Assembly (NCBI GenBank): GCA_031273585.1
Contig: JAISRP010000090.1
Coordinates: 1-8,602 of the forward strand
DNA: 8,602 nt
Direction: 5' to 3'
DNA from: Synergistaceae bacterium
GTDB taxonomy: Bacteria > Synergistota > Synergistia > Synergistales > Synergistaceae
Position numbers and translations under genes: made by a program. This document shows positions 1-5,558 of this stretch, piece after piece. The notes under the pieces are model-generated. The model was not told where the DNA came from. It saw only the letters and a list, made by a program, of their open reading frames with translations, and ran no database searches. Position 1 is the stretch's first letter, and each line of letters begins with the position of its first letter.

Positions 1-1520
1 GCGTAGTTTCGGAGCTGTTCCTCCAGCACCGAGAGCTCCCCCTGCGACGTCATGAGGTCCGGATTTTCGAGCAGCTCCCTGAGCGACGGGGTCTGCTCGC
101 TTTCGGCCAGTCTTGCCGCCTGCAGGGCCGCCAGGTACCTGCGCCTGCGGGCCCAGTAGAGGAGCCCGGCTGCCACCGCGAGCAATAGTATGCCAAACGA
201 GCTGGCGCCTATCACCATCCTGGACCTTCTCTCGGCTGCGATGCGGGCCGCAAGGGCGTCCTCGGCCGATGTGTCGAACGGGACCGCCATGACGGTGAGC
301 CTGTCCCCGCGCGCCTCGTCAAGCAGGATGGTCGTGGCGACCGCGTTGCGCCAGTTGTCGATGTCCCTCTGAGGAATTTTGCCGTCTATGAATACCGTGG
401 CCGACATCCGCCTGACCTTCCCCTGAGTTACGATCTCCCTCGACTCCTGTGTGGAGTTGTCGTAGTTGGTCACGGTGTCGCTTCTCTCGTACTGGGCGTT
501 GCCCTGCCCCTCGCCGGTGTTGACCGCGTACCCAGGTATGTTCGTGGTGGTCCCGGGTATGCCCCCAGTGACCCCCGCCGGTCCCTCGTAGCTCTCCTCC
601 GTGTTCTGGGTGCTCTGGACCGGGCCGTGTATCTTGCCCGGCAGGGTGGACACGGTCCTGGTTGAGTACTCCCTCTTGTCGAAGTCCATCTCGACGGTGA
701 CGGCCGCCACGACTTTGCGCGGGCCGTGGACCGTCTGAAGCAGGTCCTTTATCTTCTTCTGAAGGTCCATCTCGTAGTCCTTCTCGAACTCCCGCTGCTT
801 CAGCACGACCTTGTTTCCGCGCTGCATCGTCAGGGAGTCGTCGAGCAGGTCGTCGAATGGGATCTGGCCGTCCGCGTCGACTAATGTCACGTTCTCCGGC
901 AGGAGCCCCTCCACGCTGCTCGCGAGCAGGTGAACGACGGCCCTCGCCTGATCCTGACCGAAATCCGCCCCCGGCTTCAGCTTGAGGAGGACCGCCGCGG
1001 TCGAGGGCTGCTGCTGTTCGAGAAACAGCTTCGACTCCGGCACCACGATGCTGACCCGGGCGCTCAGGACCGATGAAATCTCCCTGATCGTCCTCGTCAG
1101 CTCGCCCTCCAGCGCCCTGTAGTAGTCGACCTTCTCCTGGAAGCTGGTGATGCCCATCCGCGACTGATTGAACCTCTCGAAACCGACGACGCCGCCGCTG
1201 GGTATTCCCTTGGCGGCGAGCTCGATCCGCGCCTCGTAAACGTTAGCCGTGGGCACGAGGACGGCGTTCGCCTCGGAATCCGTCCTGTACGGAATCTTGC
1301 CCTCCTTGAGGTACGTTATGACGGCCTCCTGGTCCCTCGCTTCGAGACCGGAAAATATCGGAACGTACGACGTGCGCCCCGCTACCAGAGATACGGCCAG
1401 TATGCCGCCCACTACGATAAGCGCGGCCACGACCATCGATACCTGCTGCCACCTGAGGAGGGAGGACCAGAAATCCTTGAATCTCCTGCCCCCGTCAGCC
1501 AGCCTGTCCCTTATGGCCAT
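1..1520 (-). CDS. fliF: Flagellar MS-ring protein FliF (partial, C-terminus beyond left edge)
   Basis: FliF forms the MS ring in the inner membrane, the base on which the flagellar rod, C ring and export gate assemble. The frame is open from ATG at 1520 to base 1, giving 506 residues. Seen: a first membrane segment at about residues 27-47, then the YscJ/FliF ring-building region (starting VPIFSGLEARDQEAVITYL, with GIPSGGVVGFERFNQS further on), a second periplasmic region, a Gly/Pro/Thr/Asn-rich loop at about residues 300-350, and a second membrane segment at about 435-456 followed by RRRR. The family is usually about 520-570 residues, so only the cytoplasmic FliG-binding tail is missing here. 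The start is supported by AGAGGGG (plus-strand 1528-1534), 7 nt upstream. It lies 20 nt behind fliE, so the two are surely cotranscribed. Not broken in the visible part. Confidence 0.96.
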   Translation of the reverse strand, partial: MAIRDRLADGGRRFKDFWSSLLRWQQVSMVVAALIVVGGILAVSLVAGRTSYVPIFSGLEARDQEAVITYLKEGKIPYRTDSEANAVLVPTANVYEARIELAAKGIPSGGVVGFERFNQSRMGITSFQEKVDYYRALEGELTRTIREISSVLSARVSIVVPESKLFLEQQQPSTAAVLLKLKPGADFGQDQARAVVHLLASSVEGLLPENVTLVDADGQIPFDDLLDDSLTMQRGNKVVLKQREFEKDYEMDLQKKIKDLLQTVHGPRKVVAAVTVEMDFDKREYSTRTVSTLPGKIHGPVQSTQNTEESYEGPAGVTGGIPGTTTNIPGYAVNTGEGQGNAQYERSDTVTNYDNSTQESREIVTQGKVRRMSATVFIDGKIPQRDIDNWRNAVATTILLDEARGDRLTVMAVPFDTSAEDALAARIAAERRSRMVIGASSFGILLLAVAAGLLYWARRRRYLAALQAARLAESEQTPSLRELLENPDLMTSQGELSVLEEQLRNY

Positions 1521-1540
1521 CCTTCAGCCCCTCTTAAAAA

Positions 1541-1864
1541 TCAGACAGACATACGGGCGACCTGCTGGTAGGCGTCCACCAGTTTATCCCGTATCTGGAC
1601 CATCAGCCGGAGCGCGAGCTCCGCCTTTTCGACCGCTATCGATACCTCCGATATATCCTCGACCTCGCCCAGCGAGAGACGTTTCGTCATCGTGTCGGAC
1701 TCTATCTGGAGGTCGTTTACCCTCTTGACGCTATCCTTCAGCACGTCTGAGAAGGGCGGAGCCGCGGACTCCACGGCCCTCCTCCGGGAGACCCGTTTCC
1801 TGTCCTGAAAAAAACCTGACATATCAATGGGCTTCAGTGGTTCAAACGATACGGGATCAGCCAT
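1541..1864 (-). CDS. fliE: Flagellar hook-basal body complex protein FliE
   Basis: FliE is the small adaptor joining the MS ring to the proximal rod; it is exported early by the flagellar type III system. The 107-residue length is normal for the family. The C-terminal half is the conserved part: helical, with the diagnostic SIAVEKAELALRLMVQIRDK followed by LVDAYQQVARMSV at the very end. The N-terminal 40 residues are basic and variable, also typical. The start at 1864 has GGAGGG (plus-strand 1871-1876), 6 nt away. It is the first gene of the leftward flagellar unit and is followed by fliF. In many Firmicutes-like clusters flgB and flgC come directly before fliE; here the upstream neighbour is a divergent nifS instead, so the rod genes must be elsewhere or absent. 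Confidence 0.95.
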   Translation of the reverse strand: MADPVSFEPLKPIDMSGFFQDRKRVSRRRAVESAAPPFSDVLKDSVKRVNDLQIESDTMTKRLSLGEVEDISEVSIAVEKAELALRLMVQIRDKLVDAYQQVARMSV

Positions 1865-1937
1865 CCAACACCCTCCATTTCATAATAAAAATTATTTCAG
1901 CCGAGCTTGCACAAACTCAGAAATAATCATCTAGAGC

Positions 1938-1966
1938 ATTATACTACATAGTATGCGAGCCTGAAT
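1938..1966 (-). promoter_or_regulatory. Candidate fliE-fliF promoter
   Basis: Read leftward, a perfect TATAAT lies at plus positions 1938-1943 (attata), about 75 nt upstream of the fliE start. The best -35 is TTCAGG with a 16-nt spacer, which is weak, so recognition by the main sigma factor is plausible but not certain. A flagellar-specific sigma site was not recognised. Confidence 0.45.
1941..1954. promoter_or_regulatory. 14-bp palindrome over the fliE -10 (candidate operator)
   Basis: ATACTA-CA-TAGTAT is a perfect inverted repeat with a 2-nt centre and overlaps the -10 hexamer of the leftward candidate promoter. A protein bound here would block that promoter. The region is AT-rich, so a chance palindrome is possible and no regulator is identified. 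Confidence 0.3.
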
Positions 1967-2125
1967 TAAAAAATGAGTATTTTGTCGTATTAAGCATAAT
2001 TTTTTTATTTTTCAGCCGGCTTCCGGCGCGCTCGCCCCCGATGGCTCGGCCGCTCCCGGAGGGTCATGACAATTAACGAGCGTTCCGTGCGCGGCGAAAT
2101 CCCTCCCGCAGCCTTCACCCACTTC

Positions 2126-2155
2126 TTAGCAACCTGCCTCAACTTGAGGTATAAT
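2126..2155 (+). promoter_or_regulatory. Candidate nifS-nifU promoter
   Basis: A perfect TATAAT sits at 2150-2155, preceded by TTAGCA at 2126-2131 with an 18-nt spacer. It lies about 50 nt upstream of the nifS start and is the only good match in the GC-rich half of the region. Confidence 0.5.
2137..2149. promoter_or_regulatory. 13-bp palindrome in the nifS promoter spacer (candidate operator)
   Basis: CCTCAA-C-TTGAGG is a perfect inverted repeat with a 1-nt centre, placed between the -35 and -10 of the candidate nifS promoter. Fe-S assembly operons are often controlled by Rrf2-family repressors such as IscR. No such gene is in the window, and I cannot match this motif confidently to a known IscR box. 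Confidence 0.35.
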
Positions 2156-2205
2156 ATAAGCGTTTATATGCAAGCGCGTCAATAAGCTATTTAGAGGTGA
2201 TACTT

Positions 2206-3375
2206 ATGAAAGTTCGTAAAGTTTATCTTGATCACTCGGCCACGACTCCCGTCGCAAAAGAGGTCCTGGATGCGATGCTCCCATACTTCAGTGAAAAAAT
2301 GGGAAATCCGAACAGCCTGCACTCGTGGGGACGGGATGCGAAGCGGGCGATGGACGAGGCGCGGGGGAGCGTGGCGTCGCTGATCGGCGCCGAGCCATCC
2401 GAGATCGTCTTCACTGGGTGCGGCAGCGCAGCGGACAACCTGGCGGTGAAGGGCTCCGTATGGGCCGCCAAAAACGGCGGCAGGCACATAATTACATCCG
2501 CCGTCGAGCACCACGCGGTAATCGACACTTTCAAGTGGCTGGGCAAAAACGGTTTCGAGACGACGATACTCCCGGTCGACGGGGACTGCATGGTCTCCCC
2601 CGACGCGCTCAGGAATGCGATTCGCGACGACACCGCCCTGGTCAGCATAATGTTCGCGAACAACGAGGTCGGCACGATAAACCCGATCGCGGAGCTCGGG
2701 GCGATTTGCCGTGAGAGGGGCGTTCTGTTCCACACCGACGCGGTGCAGGCGGCGGGGCACATACCGATCGACGTGTCGCGTCTGCCGGTCGACATGCTCA
2801 CGATGTCCGCCCACAAGATGTACGGCCCCAAGGGCATCGGCGCGCTCTATATAAGGAAGGGAATAAAGCTGGTTCCCCTCGTTCACGGCGGCGGTCAGGA
2901 GTACGGCGTCCGCTCCGGGACGGAGAACGTGCCATCCATAGTCGGGTTTGGCGCGTCCGCCGAGCTCGCGGTGAAACTGGACCGGGAGGGCGAGGAGTCG
3001 CGAATTTCACGGATACGGGACAAGCTGCTGGACGGTATAGTTGAACGGGTACCGGACTCGTTCGTAACGGGGCACAGGACATGCCGGCTTCCGTACCACG
3101 GCAGCGTGTGCGTGAGGAGGATAGAGGGAGAGGGTATGCTGCTGAGGCTCGATTACGCGGGAATCGGAGCGTCCAGCGGCAGCGCCTGCACCTCGGGCAG
3201 TCTCGACCCGAGCCACGTGCTCCTGGCGATGGGGCTCGACCACGCGACCGCCCACGGTTCGCTCCGTCTGACGCTGGGCAAGGACACGACGGAGGAGGAC
3301 GTCGACTACGTTCTCGAGACGTTCCCGCCGATAGTGGAGACGCTGCGCAGCATGTCTCCCTATAAGGGAAAATGA
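2206..3375 (+). CDS. nifS: Cysteine desulfurase, NifS/IscS type
   Basis: This PLP enzyme removes sulfur from L-cysteine, giving alanine and an enzyme-bound persulfide that is passed to the NifU scaffold. The protein has 389 residues, normal for class I desulfurases. Seen: LDHSATTPV at the N-terminus; EHHAV with His102, which stacks on the cofactor; HTDAVQAAGH; SAHKMYGPKG with the PLP-binding Lys204; GVRSGTENVPS; and SSGSACTSGS with the persulfide-forming Cys328 in the long flexible loop typical of group I enzymes. I chose ATG 2206 because AGAGGTGA (2193-2200) is 5 nt upstream; an in-frame GTG at 2197 lies inside that ribosome site and is unlikely to start translation. nifU follows after 40 nt. 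Together they form a two-gene Fe-S system without HscA, HscB, IscA or ferredoxin in the window. Confidence 0.97.
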   Translation: MKVRKVYLDHSATTPVAKEVLDAMLPYFSEKMGNPNSLHSWGRDAKRAMDEARGSVASLIGAEPSEIVFTGCGSAADNLAVKGSVWAAKNGGRHIITSAVEHHAVIDTFKWLGKNGFETTILPVDGDCMVSPDALRNAIRDDTALVSIMFANNEVGTINPIAELGAICRERGVLFHTDAVQAAGHIPIDVSRLPVDMLTMSAHKMYGPKGIGALYIRKGIKLVPLVHGGGQEYGVRSGTENVPSIVGFGASAELAVKLDREGEESRISRIRDKLLDGIVERVPDSFVTGHRTCRLPYHGSVCVRRIEGEGMLLRLDYAGIGASSGSACTSGSLDPSHVLLAMGLDHATAHGSLRLTLGKDTTEEDVDYVLETFPPIVETLRSMSPYKGK

Positions 3376-3415
3376 ATCAAACGGCATAGCAAAGAGGAGG
3401 AGGCGGAGGGATCCC

Positions 3416-3883
3416 ATGTATACGGAGAAGGTCATCGACTACTTCATGAACCCGCGCAACGTCGGAGAGATAGAGGGCGCGAACGGGATCGGAGAGGTCG
3501 GCAACCCCAAGTGCGGCGACGTCATGAAGATATATCTCGACGTCGACGAGAACGAGATAATCAGGGACGTCAAGTTCGAGACGTTCGGATGCGCTGCGGC
3601 GATAGCCACCAGCTCGATGGCGACCGAGATGGTGAAGGGACGGTCCATAGAGGACGCCCTCAAGATAACGAACAAGGATGTCGCGGGCGAGCTCGGCGGC
3701 CTCCCGCCGCAGAAACTGCACTGTTCCCTGCTGGCTGAGGAGGCCCTTCACGCGGCCATACTCGACTATCGCCAGAGGAAGAACAACGACGCGCCGACCC
3801 CGCTGTGCGGCGGCTGCTGCAAGGCGTGCGAGGCCTTCGAGGAGGAGCCGTACGTCTCGGAGACGTCGAGGGTTGCGGGTTGA
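3416..3883 (+). CDS. nifU: Fe-S cluster scaffold protein NifU (IscU-like, Clostridium type) with Cys-rich tail
   Basis: This is the scaffold on which [2Fe-2S]/[4Fe-4S] clusters are built from NifS sulfur before transfer to target proteins in the cytoplasm. Of the 155 residues, 1-120 are the IscU/NifU-N fold. The three cluster ligands are Cys33 (GNPKCGD), Cys59 (FGCAAAIATSS) and Cys103 (KLHCSLLAEEA). Asp35 and His102 are in place. The usual LPPVK loop, which in ISC systems binds the chaperone HscA, reads LPPQK. It lacks the central ferredoxin-like and C-terminal Nfu domains of nitrogenase NifU. Unusually, residues 126-145 add a tail with CGGCCKAC (Cys131, 134, 135, 138). GGAGGG at 3405-3410 supports the start. 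The stop is directly followed by a strong terminator, so the operon is just nifS-nifU. Confidence 0.95.
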   Translation: MYTEKVIDYFMNPRNVGEIEGANGIGEVGNPKCGDVMKIYLDVDENEIIRDVKFETFGCAAAIATSSMATEMVKGRSIEDALKITNKDVAGELGGLPPQKLHCSLLAEEALHAAILDYRQRKNNDAPTPLCGGCCKACEAFEEEPYVSETSRVAG

Positions 3884-3884
3884 G

Positions 3885-3935
3885 GCTAAAAAAATATCGG
3901 CGCGGTCCAGAGGGCTGCGCCGATATTTTTTTAGC
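3885..3935. terminator. Bidirectional intrinsic terminator between nifU and the peroxiredoxin gene
   Basis: A perfect 19-bp stem pairs 3885-3903 with 3917-3935 around a 13-nt loop. Its GC core (CGGCGC/GCGCCG) is flanked by a seven-A run on the left arm and a seven-T run on the right, so each strand shows a hairpin followed by a U tract. It begins 1 nt after the nifU stop codon and ends 14 nt before the convergent gene's stop codon, so it can end both transcripts. Confidence 0.92.
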
Positions 3936-3949
3936 AAGACGGACCGGCG

Positions 3950-4588
3950 CTACTTCTTGAGCGCGGTCTTGATGATCTCCTTGTTGTTGTCCCACATCTT
4001 TCCTGAGTTGTCATAGGTCGGGTCTATCACGTCGTCGCCCGGCATCCAGCACGCCGGGATGACCTTGCCTCCCCTGTCGTCGTGCTCCTTGAGGGCTTGC
4101 GCGAGCCGCAGGAGCTCCTTCGGGTTGCGGCCGATGGGCGGGGCGTTGACGTATATGAGCTGCACCACCCCTTTTTTGTCTATCAGGACGACGCCCCTCA
4201 GATCGACTCCGCTCGTCTCGTTGAATATTCCGTACTTGCTGCCAACGCATCCGACCGTGTCCGACAGCATCGGGTACGGATAGTTGCCGTCCGCCGCCTT
4301 GGACAGCTCGCTCGAGTTCCACTCCTTGTGCGAAAACTTGCTGTCAGTGCTTATCACCAGCACCTGAACGCCTATCTCGCCGAACTTGCCGCATAGAGCC
4401 GCCAGGGAGATCAGCTCGGTGGGACACACGTACGTAAAATCCCCGGGATAGAAGAAGAGCATGACGTACTTCCCCTTGAAGTCGGAGAGAGCGTAATCGC
4501 GGAACTCCCCCTTGACCGCGTCGAAACCAGGCACCTTGAAATCAGGCGCCTCGCTTCCTATTCTCGCAAGCTCTGGACAACAACTCAT
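3950..4588 (-). CDS. Peroxiredoxin, AhpC/Prx1-like 2-Cys type
   Basis: A thiol peroxidase that reduces H2O2 and organic hydroperoxides; cytoplasmic, with no signal sequence. The 212 residues form the AhpC/TSA fold plus the C-terminal 1-cysPrx extension. Seen: FYPGDFTYVCPTEL with peroxidatic Cys55, Thr52 and Pro48 of the active site; Arg131 in DLRGVVLID; APPIGRNPKELLRL; and GKVIPACWMPGDDVID near the C-terminus. In classical Prx1/AhpC the last motif reads V-C-P-A-x-W; here Ile177 takes the usual resolving-cysteine place and Cys180 lies three residues on. Further cysteines are Cys3, Cys4, Cys66 and Cys114. The start at 4588 has GAGGAG (plus-strand 4598-4603), 9 nt away. It is a single-gene unit convergent with nifU, and no reductase partner (AhpF, thioredoxin) is visible in the window. 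Confidence 0.93.
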   Translation of the reverse strand: MSCCPELARIGSEAPDFKVPGFDAVKGEFRDYALSDFKGKYVMLFFYPGDFTYVCPTELISLAALCGKFGEIGVQVLVISTDSKFSHKEWNSSELSKAADGNYPYPMLSDTVGCVGSKYGIFNETSGVDLRGVVLIDKKGVVQLIYVNAPPIGRNPKELLRLAQALKEHDDRGGKVIPACWMPGDDVIDPTYDNSGKMWDNNKEIIKTALKK

Positions 4589-4610
4589 TTAACAACACTC
4601 CTCTCGAATT

Positions 4611-4650
4611 TCTATAAGTTAGTATATATTAACACCAAGTCCGCTAAATT
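4611..4650 (-). promoter_or_regulatory. Candidate peroxiredoxin promoter region
   Basis: Read leftward, two overlapping possibilities are seen: TTGGTG (plus-strand 4633-4638), 16 nt, TATAGA (4611-4616); or a TATACT -10 at 4621-4626 with a poor -35. Either would leave a short leader before the start at 4588. No convincing PerR or OxyR box was recognised. Confidence 0.35.
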
Positions 4651-4688
4651 TTAATCGCATCGGCGGAGTATTCATCTGTAAAAATACT

Positions 4689-4716
4689 TATACATCGACG
4701 CCCCTCGGGATATACT
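4689..4716 (+). promoter_or_regulatory. Candidate promoter for the small secreted protein
   Basis: TATACA at 4689-4694, a 16-nt spacer and TATACT at 4711-4716 fit a vegetative promoter. If used, the 115-bp inverted-repeat element downstream would lie in the 5' leader of the message. Confidence 0.4.
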
Positions 4717-4728
4717 ATGGAGGAGCGT

Positions 4729-4843
4729 TAGGGAAAGGCTGATTTAACGTTAGGGGCCTAAAGGGTAAAGATTAAAACCCTGATCGGCTCTGCATCCTCA
4801 AACGGCAAAATGTCGTTCGGGCGATTTAATCAGCGCTTCCCTA
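4729..4843. mobile_element. MITE-like 115-bp element with terminal inverted repeats
   Basis: The left end (4729-4747) starts TAGGGAAAGGCTGATTTAA. The right end (4825-4843), read on the opposite strand, starts TAGGGAAGCGCTGATTAAA. They match at 16 of 19 positions. If the outer bases are taken as target, the flanks are TTAG and CTAG, close to the 4-bp YTAR target duplication of IS5-type elements, though not identical. The inside has no coding frame but several short hairpins: TAGG-GG-CCTA at 4751-4760, AGGGT...ACCCT at 4762-4780, and ACGGCA-AAA-TGTCGT at about 4802-4816. An internally deleted insertion sequence is the simplest reading. A structured leader or attenuator of the next gene is the alternative. 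Confidence 0.5.
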
Positions 4844-4876
4844 GAAACAAAATTTTTCCGGAAGAAGGTGCTCCGC

Positions 4877-5314
4877 ATGAAAAAGCTGCTCATTACCTCC
4901 CTTGTCGCCGTCTCCCTGACGTTCTCAGTACACCTTGCCTCCGCCATAGACCTGAAGGACATATTGAAGGACGGGGCTATTATAATCGGGGGCGGCGCGG
5001 TGGTCAAAGCCCTTGGCCCCCAGATCGACAGCTTCATCAACACGATAACCTTCAACAAAAACGCGAAGTTCGAGGGCTACACGAAGGTCGTGCCGATAAT
5101 CTCCCTCGGCAACGGCGCTCACATCGGAGCGGCCCAGGTCGGGGCGACGTCGAAGGCCGCGGTGGACCGCACGAAGGCGGTGGCACAGCTGGAGGGGGAC
5201 TTCCAGAGCATCAGGGCAAGAGCCCTCATACCCGTGGACTCCGAGAACCCGATCCAGCAATTCCGCCGCGTGCAGGGAGTCGGCGTGACCGCGATCATCG
5301 ACGTGAAGCTGTAG
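4877..5314 (+). CDS. Small exported protein of unknown function
   Basis: The 145-residue product begins with a clear signal peptide: MKK, a hydrophobic core at residues 4-20, and a probable signal-peptidase I site after LASA (about residue 23). There is no lipobox cysteine, and the mature protein has no cysteine at all. The mature part starts with a Gly-rich hydrophobic stretch (IIIGGGAVV, residues 37-45). It continues with KVVPIISLGNGAHIGAAQVG and a Lys/Arg-Ala rich helix, then RARALIPVDSENP, and ends with GVGVTAIIDVKL, which looks like a beta-rich domain. I have an impression of similar secreted proteins in other anaerobes but cannot name a family. ATG 4877 is chosen over an in-frame GTG at 4868 because AAGG at 4865-4868 then lies 8 nt upstream and the protein begins with the signal peptide. 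It appears to be transcribed alone. Confidence 0.8.
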   Translation: MKKLLITSLVAVSLTFSVHLASAIDLKDILKDGAIIIGGGAVVKALGPQIDSFINTITFNKNAKFEGYTKVVPIISLGNGAHIGAAQVGATSKAAVDRTKAVAQLEGDFQSIRARALIPVDSENPIQQFRRVQGVGVTAIIDVKL

Positions 5315-5343
5315 ACGCGCGATCCAGGGCGTTTATTTTTTTT
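5313..5343 (+). terminator. Weak intrinsic terminator after the secreted protein gene
   Basis: A short stem overlapping the stop codon (5313-5318 with 5329-5334, one G-U pair) is followed by A and then eight T at 5336-5343. The long T run supports termination, but the stem is short. Confidence 0.4.
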
Positions 5344-5358
5344 CAACCGCATAGGCTC

Positions 5359-5401
5359 GCACAAAAACATCCGCCTCCAAAGGGGGCGGATGTTTTTGTG
5401 C
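5359..5401. terminator. Strong hairpin, probable bidirectional terminator
   Basis: The arms 5359-5378 and 5382-5401 pair over 20 bp with one G-U pair and an AAA loop. The core is GC-rich and is flanked by A5 on the left and T5 on the right within the stem, the same design as the terminator after nifU. It lies between the secreted protein gene and the prfB promoter and should isolate prfB from upstream reading. Confidence 0.75.
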
Positions 5402-5501
5402 TCCGACTCGTAAATCGTTCCGCGCGCGCGTATTTCCGCGCTCGATTCCCGGGGGGCCGCCATTATTTACGTATTGCCGCATACCGTCGGAGCGAGTCGG
5501 G

Positions 5502-5530
5502 TTATAAAATGACGGATATGAATATATAAT
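5502..5530 (+). promoter_or_regulatory. Candidate prfB promoter
   Basis: A perfect TATAAT at 5525-5530 is preceded, with a 17-nt spacer, by TTATAA at 5502-5507. The -10 is strong and the -35 poor. It is about 29 nt upstream of the prfB start, giving a short leader that contains the ribosome site AAGGAGGGG at 5545-5553. Confidence 0.5.
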
Positions 5531-5558
5531 AGACAATGTACCTTAAGGAGGGGTTGCT

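Larger units (their letters stand above)
1865..2205. other. Divergent intergenic region between fliE and nifS
   Basis: This 341-nt stretch holds no convincing gene. The half near fliE (1880-2010) is very AT-rich and carries the candidate fliE promoter. The middle (2011-2130) is suddenly GC-rich. It includes a short GCCGG-CTT-CCGGC hairpin at 2015-2027 and an 11-codon ATG frame at 2041 with no clear ribosome site, which I do not call. The end near nifS (2126-2160) holds the candidate nifS promoter. No tRNA or riboswitch shape was recognised. Confidence 0.7.

Noticed and set aside
1249..1728. 159-codon rightward frame opposite fliE/fliF
   Set aside because: Overlaps both flagellar genes on the opposite strand; Arg/Pro/Ser-rich product with no motif.
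2015..2027. GCCGG-CTT-CCGGC hairpin as a terminator
   Set aside because: The stem is only 5 bp and no T tract follows it on either strand in the right orientation.
2197..2205. GTG 2197 as the start of nifS
   Set aside because: The codon is part of the AGAGGTGA ribosome site that serves ATG 2206, and the family N-terminus matches the shorter form.
2191..2886. 231-codon leftward open frame opposite nifS
   Set aside because: It lies wholly on the other strand of a clear NifS gene; its product is Arg/His/Val-rich without any motif, as expected of antisense frames in GC-rich coding DNA.
4810..5529. 239-codon rightward frame overlapping the secreted protein gene
   Set aside because: It begins inside the inverted-repeat element, crosses two terminator hairpins and has no recognisable domain, whereas the overlapping 145-residue protein has a signal peptide and ribosome site.
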